From NCBI GenBank assembly GCA_030828025.1, contig JAURDG010000053.1:1-8194 (forward strand): a DNA stretch of 8,194 bases, given 5' to 3'. Shown piece by piece: positions 1 to 5,820 of this stretch. The position numbers and the translations under genes are program-made. The stretch is from Flavobacteriaceae bacterium. GTDB lineage: Bacteria > Bacteroidota > Bacteroidia > Flavobacteriales > Flavobacteriaceae. The notes under the pieces are model-generated. The model searched no databases and was not told where the DNA came from. It saw only the letters and a list, made by a program, of their open reading frames with translations. The number at the start of each line of letters is the position of its first letter. The first letter of the stretch is position 1.

Positions 1-1
1 A

Positions 2-232
2 CTCATTCCACTAACCATCATCATTCAAGCGTGCTTAGGCTCCATAGTCGTGTATTTTTTACTTCAAGGAATACCTACTTTATGGGATATGACACAGCTC
101 TTTTTGTGTGTGGCTGCAACGACCATGTATCTTGGTGCTATTCTAGGTCAAATTCATGTTAAGAAAGTGTATTATCTATTTTTTGTTAGCCTTTTGGTCA
201 ACATCATTTTGTTGATTCTGCAGTTGATATAA
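2..232 (+). CDS. C-terminal part of an unidentified integral membrane protein (5' end outside window)
   Basis: The reading frame is open from the left edge to a stop at 230-232, giving 76 residues of the C-terminus. The in-frame ATG at 50 is probably internal, because the frame has no stop between it and the edge and the upstream residues are equally hydrophobic. Three hydrophobic stretches can be seen: about residues 1-25 of the visible part (ending near LLQGIP), about 30-52 (LFLCVAATTMYLGAILG), and about 56-76 (YYLFFVSLLVNIILLILQLI). The short polar loops hold the only charges (one Asp, two Lys, one His). This looks like the end of a polytopic inner-membrane protein that finishes directly after its last helix. 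I do not recognise the family. The next gene on the same strand starts 18 bases later, so the two may be co-transcribed. Confidence 0.65.
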   Translation, partial: LIPLTIIIQACLGSIVVYFLLQGIPTLWDMTQLFLCVAATTMYLGAILGQIHVKKVYYLFFVSLLVNIILLILQLI

Positions 233-250
233 ATATTTTGGTAACTTGGT

Positions 251-1243
251 ATGAAAATTAATATGATTTTTCGCAACTTTCTTTTGTTAATTTTAATGCT
301 TATGACCGTAAACTGTTCAGTAGAGGAGACCACACCTAAAGCAGTACTTGTAATCCACGGAGGTGCTGGCTGGATAAAACGGGGGAGCGTGTCGGACAGT
401 TTAGAACACGAGTTAAGCGAAACGCTCAAGGCATCGCTGATAAAGGGAAGAGCCGTCATTGCAGCTGGCGGTAGCAGTTTGGATGCTGTTCAGGAAGCCA
501 TCAAACACCTAGAAGACTCACCACTTTTTAATGCTGGGAAAGGTTCAGTTTTCACTTATAACGAAACAAACGAGATGGATAGTGCCATCATGGACGGTGC
601 CACAGGAAATGCGGGTGCTGCTACGGGAATTCAGACCATTAAGAATCCCATAGAAGTGGCACGTGCAGTCCTCGACAACTCTGTTCATGTTTTTTTGAGC
701 GGTGCAGGAGCAGAAGAATTTGCCCTTGAGCAGGGGCTTACTCAGGTAAATCCTGATTACTTTTTTACCCAAAAAAACTATGAAAAATTGCTAGAGGCAA
801 AAAAATCCACGAAAGAGATAAAACAGGATAAACTAGGGACAGTTGGCGCAGTCGCTTTGGATGTTCGTGGTAATCTTGCAGCAGGAACATCGACTGGCGG
901 CATGACCAATCAGCGATATGGGCGTATTGGCGATGTGCCGGTTATCGGCGCAGGTACTTATGCCGAAAACGGTGTCTGTGGTATTTCAGCTACGGGTCAT
1001 GGAGAATATTTTATTCGCTATGTGGTCGCACATGATATTGCCGCACGAATAAAGTATGCCCATCAACATATTCAGCAAGCTGCAAACGATGTCATTGCAG
1101 CACTAAAAGACAAAGACGGGCTAGGTGGCGTGATTGGTCTAGACGCCGAAGGTCATGTGGTTATGCCATTTAACACACCAGGTATGTTTCGGGGATATAT
1201 CAGTCTTGACGGCGAACCTGTAGTGGCGATGTATGCCGATTAG
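251..1243 (+). CDS. iaaA: Isoaspartyl peptidase / plant-type L-asparaginase (Ntn hydrolase), exported, possible lipoprotein
   Basis: This enzyme hydrolyses isoaspartyl (beta-aspartyl) dipeptides and L-asparagine. The 330-residue protein matches the E. coli IaaA type. It has an N-terminal HGGAG motif (near 37-41) and the EMDSAIMDG segment. The autocleavage site is G196/T197 in GTVGAVALD, where Thr197 becomes the nucleophile of the beta subunit. Downstream, STGGMTN, Arg225 and Asp228 (in GRIGD) and Thr248 in ATGHGE fall at the same spacing from the nucleophile as in E. coli IaaA. Self-cleavage would give subunits of about 196 residues (before signal removal) and 134 residues. Unlike the E. coli enzyme it starts with a hydrophobic leader (residues 8-20) and Cys22. 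The preceding T-V-N is a poor lipobox, so it could be a lipoprotein or have an ordinary signal peptide or anchor. The ATG at 251 was chosen because it keeps the charged n-region; Met5 (263) is possible. No Shine-Dalgarno sequence is present. The 3' end overlaps the convergent gene by 4 bases. Confidence 0.92.
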   Translation: MKINMIFRNFLLLILMLMTVNCSVEETTPKAVLVIHGGAGWIKRGSVSDSLEHELSETLKASLIKGRAVIAAGGSSLDAVQEAIKHLEDSPLFNAGKGSVFTYNETNEMDSAIMDGATGNAGAATGIQTIKNPIEVARAVLDNSVHVFLSGAGAEEFALEQGLTQVNPDYFFTQKNYEKLLEAKKSTKEIKQDKLGTVGAVALDVRGNLAAGTSTGGMTNQRYGRIGDVPVIGAGTYAENGVCGISATGHGEYFIRYVVAHDIAARIKYAHQHIQQAANDVIAALKDKDGLGGVIGLDAEGHVVMPFNTPGMFRGYISLDGEPVVAMYAD

Positions 1244-2496
1244 GCGTTGGCAGCAATGTTTTCGGACAAACGCTTGTACACACCTGCACTTAGTTTCTCA
1301 CGAATTGCAGAAAAAGCATCCAATGTTTCCGATACATCAGCCAGCGTATGCGAAGCTGTTGGAATGAGACGCAATAAAATCAAGCCTTTTGGGATAACTG
1401 GATACACTACAATGGAACAAAAAATGCCATAATTTTCTCGTAAATCCTTAACCAACACCATTGCCTCCATAACGGTTCCGTTCAGGTAAACAGGAGTAAC
1501 GCAGATTTCTGTTGTACCAATGTCAAACCCACGATCTTTGAGCCCGCTTTGAAGTGCATGAACATTCTCCCATAACTTAGCTTTGAGCTCGGGCATGGTG
1601 CGTAGCATATCCAAACGCTTTAATGCCCCTTGCACAAGTACCATTTGAAGCGATTTTGCAAATACTTGAGAACGCATGTTGTATTTTAAAAAGTCAATAA
1701 TTTCCTTGTCGGCAGCGATAAACGCTCCTGTACTTGCCATCGACTTGGCAAAAGTGGCAAAATAAACATCGATGTCATCCATGACGCCTTGCTCCTCGCC
1801 AGCTCCAGCTCCACGAGTACCAAGTGTTCCAAATCCATGCGCATCATCTACCAAAAACCTAAAGCCGTATTTTTCTTTTAACGCAGCTATTTCACGTAAT
1901 TTTCCTTGTTCGCCTCGCATACCAAACACACCCTCGGAAATGACCAAAATACCTCCACCTGTTTCTTGGGCAACACGAGTTGCGCGAATCAAATTCTTTT
2001 CTAAACTCTCGATGTTGTTGTGTTGAAAAGTAAAACGCTTTCCGACATGTAAACGAACACCATCTACAATACAGGCATGTGCATCTACATCATAAACGAT
2101 AACGTCATTTTTAGAAACCAAAGTGTCAATTGTTGACATGATGCCTTGGTAACCAAAGTTCAGCAAATACGCAGCCTCTTTTCCGACAAATTCGGCTAAT
2201 TCGTTTTGCAGTTGCTCGTGAAAATCGGTATGACCAGACATCAAACGTGCACCCATAGGATATGCAGAACCGTAGGCAGCGGCTGCATCGGCATCTGCCT
2301 TGCGTACTTCGGGGTGATTCGCCAGCCCCAAATAATCGTTCACGCTCCAAGTAATCACCTCTTTTCCCTGAAAATGCATGCGGTTCCCAATTGGACCCTC
2401 AAGTTTTGGAAACGTAAAATATCCTTCCGCCACCGAAGCCCACTTTCCAAGTGGACCCTTATTTTCGCGGATTTTAGCAAACAAATCGACTGTCAA
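1240..2496 (-). CDS. PLP-dependent alpha-oxoamine synthase (serine palmitoyltransferase / cysteate fatty acyltransferase type), TTG start
   Basis: The family condenses an amino acid with an acyl thioester, with loss of CO2. The 418-residue protein has the full fold-type I signature: NDYLGLANHP (53-62), GARLMSGHT (82-90), the PLP-stacking His140 in DVDAHACIVDG, DDAH at 217-220, the PLP lysine Lys251 in TFAKSMASTGAF, and Arg376 in LLRLIPTASHT, which fits the carboxylate-binding position. The TFAKS context resembles serine palmitoyltransferases more than BioF or glycine acetyltransferase. From memory, the whole protein (N-terminal DLFxKIxxNKGPLGKWA, then AYPMGARLMSGHT) resembles the flavobacterial type that includes cysteate fatty acyltransferase, the first step of capnine/sulfonolipid synthesis; the substrate is inferred. 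TTG at 2496-2494 is the start: no in-frame ATG or GTG lies between it and the upstream stop (2541-2539), and Met40 is too far inside. A TATATTTG box sits 22 bases upstream. The PLP-enzyme gene upstream on the same strand ends 60 bases away. Confidence 0.9.
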   Translation of the reverse strand: MTVDLFAKIRENKGPLGKWASVAEGYFTFPKLEGPIGNRMHFQGKEVITWSVNDYLGLANHPEVRKADADAAAAYGSAYPMGARLMSGHTDFHEQLQNELAEFVGKEAAYLLNFGYQGIMSTIDTLVSKNDVIVYDVDAHACIVDGVRLHVGKRFTFQHNNIESLEKNLIRATRVAQETGGGILVISEGVFGMRGEQGKLREIAALKEKYGFRFLVDDAHGFGTLGTRGAGAGEEQGVMDDIDVYFATFAKSMASTGAFIAADKEIIDFLKYNMRSQVFAKSLQMVLVQGALKRLDMLRTMPELKAKLWENVHALQSGLKDRGFDIGTTEICVTPVYLNGTVMEAMVLVKDLRENYGIFCSIVVYPVIPKGLILLRLIPTASHTLADVSETLDAFSAIREKLSAGVYKRLSENIAANA

Positions 2497-2518
2497 TGTA
2501 TTGGTTTTAAAGTTGTTG

Positions 2519-2526
2519 CAAATATA
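2519..2526 (-). promoter_or_regulatory. Bacteroidota-type -7 promoter element (TATATTTG) of the oxoamine synthase gene
   Basis: On the minus strand, TATATTTG followed by CA is an exact match to the TAnnTTTG -7 consensus of Bacteroidota housekeeping promoters. It lies 22 bases before the TTG start, within the 60-base gap between the two PLP-enzyme genes. I see no clear TTTG-like -33 element at the usual spacing. If used, it lets this gene be transcribed separately from its upstream neighbour. Read-through from upstream remains possible, because the gap has no obvious terminator. Confidence 0.55.
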
Positions 2527-2556
2527 AGAGATTCGAGTCTATAGTACCCTAATGAA

Positions 2557-3603
2557 TTAGCGAATATATTCAATAGGTTTTTCTTTTTCGATATTCTTTG
2601 CATCGAAAAAACCTTGCTCGCGCATCCATTCATCGCTGTAAATTTTGCTCATATATCGTGAGCCATGATCGCAAAAAATAACCACCACCACGCTGTTTAT
2701 ATCAAACACATTGCCCGCTTTGCTCAACTGCCGAACGGCTTGCAGTGCAGCTCCAGAAGTGTAGCCGACAAACAAACCTTCTTTTTTAGCAATGTCACGC
2801 GCCATGTGCGCGCTGTCTTCGTCCGTTACTTTTTCAAAAAAATCAATAACATCAAAGTCGGTAGTAGTCGGAATTAAATTCTTTCCTAATCCCTCAATTC
2901 GATAGGGGTAGATTTCGTTGGTGTCGAATTCCTGCGTTTCGTGAAATTTCTTCAAAACCGAACCATAAGCATCTACGCCTATAATTTTGATGTCTTTGTT
3001 TTGCTCTTTCAAATAGCGCCCAATGCCAGAAATAGTACCACCAGTTCCGCTAGCAGCCACTAAATGTGTGATTTTACCTTTGGTCTGCGCCCAAATTTCA
3101 GGACCAGTAGTCAGGTAATGCGCATCTGTATTGAGGTCATTAAAATATTGATTGATGTAAATCGAACCTTTAATCTCGTTATTTAGTCTCTTAGCAACTT
3201 GATAATACGATCTAGGATCATCGGCACTTACATGACCAGGACACACATATACTTTGGCACCCATGGCACGAAGCATATTGATTTTGTCTGGTGAAGACTT
3301 CGACGTTACCGCCAAAACACACTCATATCCTTTAATAATGCTAACCATCGCCAGGCTAAAGCCCGTATTTCCAGATGTTGTTTCAATGATGGTACATCCA
3401 GGCTTTAGAAGACCTTTCTTCTCCGCTTCGTTGATAATATGAAGAGCAATACGGTCCTTGTTTGAATGACCAGGATTTAATGCCTCAACTTTGGCGTAAA
3501 ATTCACCCGTAAAGTCTTGGGTAAGTTTATTGAGCTTAACCAAAGGCGTATTGCCTATTAGTGCCAAAGCGTTGTCGTATGCCTCTATCTTATTGGTTGT
3601 CAT
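2557..3603 (-). CDS. Cysteine synthase/cystathionine beta-synthase-like PLP enzyme (fold type II), candidate cysteate-forming enzyme
   Basis: Enzymes of this family perform beta-replacement on O-acetylserine, serine or phosphoserine to make cysteine, cystathionine or, in some members, cysteate. The 348-residue protein has the N-terminal IGNTPLVKL (16-24), the PLP lysine Lys49 in NPGHSNKDR, the substrate loop TTSGNTG (75-81), the phosphate-binding GTGGT (186-190), and Ser283 in YTSGAA at the pyridine-nitrogen position. It has no C-terminal CBS domains, ending soon after DEWMREQGFF. The lysine context, with His and Asn where O-acetylserine sulfhydrylases usually have G/S-S-V-K, sets it apart from ordinary CysK. 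Its gene lies just upstream of, and on the same strand as, a serine-palmitoyltransferase-type synthase. A role in supplying the amino acid for that enzyme (cysteate) is therefore reasonable, but it is inferred. An ordinary cysteine or cystathionine synthase is the alternative. The ATG at 3603-3601 has no Shine-Dalgarno sequence; a small inverted repeat lies just upstream. Confidence 0.88.
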   Translation of the reverse strand: MTTNKIEAYDNALALIGNTPLVKLNKLTQDFTGEFYAKVEALNPGHSNKDRIALHIINEAEKKGLLKPGCTIIETTSGNTGFSLAMVSIIKGYECVLAVTSKSSPDKINMLRAMGAKVYVCPGHVSADDPRSYYQVAKRLNNEIKGSIYINQYFNDLNTDAHYLTTGPEIWAQTKGKITHLVAASGTGGTISGIGRYLKEQNKDIKIIGVDAYGSVLKKFHETQEFDTNEIYPYRIEGLGKNLIPTTTDFDVIDFFEKVTDEDSAHMARDIAKKEGLFVGYTSGAALQAVRQLSKAGNVFDINSVVVVIFCDHGSRYMSKIYSDEWMREQGFFDAKNIEKEKPIEYIR

Positions 3604-3609
3604 ATCGTA

Positions 3610-3622
3610 GCACTAAAAGTGC
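3610..3622. repeat. Short inverted repeat in the leader of the cysteine-synthase-like gene
   Basis: GCACT (3610-3614) and AGTGC (3618-3622) are perfect inverted arms separated by AAA. The repeat lies 7-19 bases upstream of the minus-strand ATG at 3603 and downstream of a possible -7 box. In RNA it would form a 5-bp stem close to the start codon; as DNA it could be a half-site pair for a regulator. Arms of five bases can arise by chance. Confidence 0.35.
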
Positions 3623-3636
3623 GAACAATTAGAATG

Positions 3637-3653
3637 CGAATTTACAAAAATTC
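3637..3653 (-). promoter_or_regulatory. Possible -7 promoter box (TAAATTCG) inside an AT-rich inverted repeat, upstream of the cysteine-synthase-like gene
   Basis: On the minus strand, TAAATTCG (3644-3637) matches TAnnTTTG except for C in place of the last T, and would leave a leader of about 25 bases. It overlaps a perfect inverted repeat with arms GAATTT (3638-3643) and AAATTC (3648-3653) around a 4-base loop. The stem is too AT-rich to be a convincing intrinsic terminator for the peptidase gene upstream. The 63-base gap 3604-3666 holds nothing else I can name. Confidence 0.3.
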
Positions 3654-3666
3654 ATCAAAAAAGCTG

Positions 3667-5784
3667 TTATGGGGTGAGTTTGTTGGTCTCCAAGGCGATC
3701 AAAAACGCATATTCCATGGCGATTTCTTTTAATGATTCAAAGCGTCCAGAAGCACCGCCATGCCCTGCATCCATATTGGTATGCAAAAGGATTAAATTGT
3801 CTCCTTGTTGCACATCACGCAATTTAGCCGTCCATTTCGCAGGCTCCCAATATTGCACTTGAGAGTCGTGCAATCCCGTGGTGATTAAGGTGTTTGGATA
3901 AGCCGTAGGATACACATTGTCATAAGGCGAATAGGATTTGATGTAGTTGTAGTACTCCTTATCGTTAGGATTGCCCCATTCATCATACTCGCCAGTTGTC
4001 AGTGGGATGCTGTCATCGAGCATCGTGGTCACCACATCTACAAACGGGACTGCAGCAACAATCCCTTTGTAAAGCTCTGGTGCCATGTTCATGACCGCAC
4101 CCATCAATAAGCCACCAGCAGAGCCACCCATAGCGTATAAATGGTCTGGAGAACTGTACCCTTGTTCAATCAAAAACTTAGAACAACTAATAAAGTCTGT
4201 AAACGTATTTTTCTTGTGAAGCATACGCCCATCTTCATACCAAGGCCTTCCCAGATATTGCCCTCCGCGAACATGAGCAATGGCAAACACGAAACCACGA
4301 TCAAGTAAACTTAAGCGAACAGACGAAAAATAAGGGTCAATGGTATTGCCATACGAGCCATAACCGTACTGTAACAAAGGCGTATCAGCATCTAATTTGG
4401 TTGATTTGTGGCGAACCAAAGATATCGGTATCTGTGTGCCATCATCGGCTGTAGCCCATAAACGCTCAGCGGTATAATTATTTTTATCAAAACTACCTCC
4501 CAACACCTCTTGTTCTTTTTTCACTTCACTTGTTTTGGTTTTGGTGTCATAATCTATGACACTTGAGGGAGTGGTAAGTGACGAAAAGTTGTATCGGAAA
4601 CTTGTTGCATCAAAATCAAGGTTTGTTCCCAAAGAGGCTGTGTAGGTTTCGCTATCAAAATCTAAATAATAATCTTCTGAACCATCCCACCGCCGTAAAC
4701 GAAGTTTGAGTAAACCATTAATACGCTCGGCAACTACCATAAAATCACGAAACAAATCGACGTCCTCGAGTAAAACATCCTGTCGATGCGGCAATACGTC
4801 GATCCAATTTTTTTTGCTCGGATTGGCTACTGGTGCCTTGACAAGTTTAAAGTTGGTACTCTTGCCTTCATTTGTGGATATATAAAAATGACTGTCTAAA
4901 TGTTCTACACTGTACTCCAAACCACGTTCACGCTTTTGAATTAGCTTAAACTTTCCTCTTGGGTTGTCGCTTGGCAAAAATTGATACTCTGAGGTCATGG
5001 TACTGGTAGCACCAATCATAATGTATTCACGAGATTTTGTTGGATAAACAAAAGCGTAAAAAGTATCGTCTTTTTCTTCATAAACCAATGCATCTGCCTC
5101 TTGCTTCTGCCCTAGCTCATGTCGAAAGATTCGGTCAGTCCGAAGCGTTTCAATGTCTTTAGCCGTGTAAAAAAGTGTTTGGCTGTCAGCAGCCCAAGTT
5201 GCGTATGAACTAACACCATTAAGCTCGTCTTGCAACAACTCGCCAGTAGTCAAATCTTTTACTTTAATCGTATAAATTCTTCTCGAAAGTGTATCAATGC
5301 CGTAGGCTAATTTGGTATTGTCTGGACTTACACTCAATCCAGACACCTGACAGTATGCTAAATCTTTTGCAAGCTCATTTACATCAATCAAAACCTCTTC
5401 TTTGGCTTCCAAAGTCTTATACTTACGTGTGTAAATTGGATAATCCTTTCCGTCTTCGTATCGCTGAATATACCAGTAATCATTTAGAAAATACGGAACC
5501 GAGCTATCGTCTTTTTTGATGCGCGCTTTCATTTCCTCAAACAACACTGTTTGCAATTCTTCTGTTGGTGCTAAGATTGCTTTTGTGTAGTCGTTTTCTT
5601 TGTTTAAATAGTCGATTACCTCCTCATTTTCTCGTTGGTTAAGCCAGTAATACGGATCAATGCGGGTATCGCCATGAATAGTCAACTCTTTGTTAACGAT
5701 TTTAGCATCTGGAGGAGATTGTGTCATATGGGTGCAGCTTATAAGTGTGCAAAAATAAAGGAGTGAAATGATTTTTAAGGGCAT
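3667..5784 (-). CDS. ptrB: Oligopeptidase B (S9A prolyl oligopeptidase family), predicted lipoprotein
   Basis: This serine peptidase should cleave short peptides. The 705-residue protein has a lipoprotein signal (hydrophobic residues 5-16, lipobox LISC with Cys17). The N-terminal DPYYWLNQREN segment (43-53) is followed by a beta-propeller region of roughly 75-430 and an alpha/beta-hydrolase domain from about 435. The triad is Ser555 in AMGGSAGG, Asp640 in GLHDSQVQYWEP and His675 in MDAGHGG, each in a context close to E. coli PtrB, as are VPFVDVVTTMLD and TTGEYDEWGNP. The size is close to the usual 680-710. Two points are unusual. E. coli PtrB has no signal peptide, whereas this copy should be in the periplasm or on the outer membrane. 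In addition, the RGGxxLG loop reads Gln509-Tyr510, where classical oligopeptidases B have a Glu that binds P1 Arg/Lys, so basic specificity may be weakened. The ATG at 5784-5782 gives a complete signal. The gene diverges from prfB across only 36 bases. Confidence 0.93.
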   Translation of the reverse strand: MPLKIISLLYFCTLISCTHMTQSPPDAKIVNKELTIHGDTRIDPYYWLNQRENEEVIDYLNKENDYTKAILAPTEELQTVLFEEMKARIKKDDSSVPYFLNDYWYIQRYEDGKDYPIYTRKYKTLEAKEEVLIDVNELAKDLAYCQVSGLSVSPDNTKLAYGIDTLSRRIYTIKVKDLTTGELLQDELNGVSSYATWAADSQTLFYTAKDIETLRTDRIFRHELGQKQEADALVYEEKDDTFYAFVYPTKSREYIMIGATSTMTSEYQFLPSDNPRGKFKLIQKRERGLEYSVEHLDSHFYISTNEGKSTNFKLVKAPVANPSKKNWIDVLPHRQDVLLEDVDLFRDFMVVAERINGLLKLRLRRWDGSEDYYLDFDSETYTASLGTNLDFDATSFRYNFSSLTTPSSVIDYDTKTKTSEVKKEQEVLGGSFDKNNYTAERLWATADDGTQIPISLVRHKSTKLDADTPLLQYGYGSYGNTIDPYFSSVRLSLLDRGFVFAIAHVRGGQYLGRPWYEDGRMLHKKNTFTDFISCSKFLIEQGYSSPDHLYAMGGSAGGLLMGAVMNMAPELYKGIVAAVPFVDVVTTMLDDSIPLTTGEYDEWGNPNDKEYYNYIKSYSPYDNVYPTAYPNTLITTGLHDSQVQYWEPAKWTAKLRDVQQGDNLILLHTNMDAGHGGASGRFESLKEIAMEYAFLIALETNKLTP

Positions 5785-5791
5785 AATAATG

Positions 5792-5812
5792 TATTTTTAT
5801 AGCATAAAAATA
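5792..5812. promoter_or_regulatory. Perfect 9-bp inverted repeat between two divergent genes (back-to-back -7 boxes or operator)
   Basis: Arms TATTTTTAT (5792-5800) and ATAAAAATA (5804-5812) are exact inverse complements around AGC. They fill most of the 36-base gap between the divergent oligopeptidase B and prfB starts. Read on either strand, each arm begins TATTTTTA, one base from the TAnnTTTG consensus. The repeat may therefore be two overlapping divergent -7 elements, or a regulator site controlling both genes. Low sequence complexity raises the chance of coincidence. Confidence 0.4.
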
Positions 5813-5820
5813 GACTAAAA

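Noticed and set aside
172..459. Minus-strand open frame of 95 codons across the start of the asparaginase gene.
   Set aside because: It lies opposite two better-supported plus-strand frames, has no recognisable motif, and its composition fits an antisense shadow.
2206..2544. Plus-strand open frame of 112 codons opposite the oxoamine synthase start.
   Set aside because: The minus strand encodes a complete, conserved enzyme there; the plus frame has no family resemblance.
3638..3653. GAATTT/AAATTC inverted repeat as an intrinsic terminator for the oligopeptidase gene.
   Set aside because: The stem is six bases and almost all A/T, too weak for a convincing terminator. It is listed only as part of a possible promoter region.
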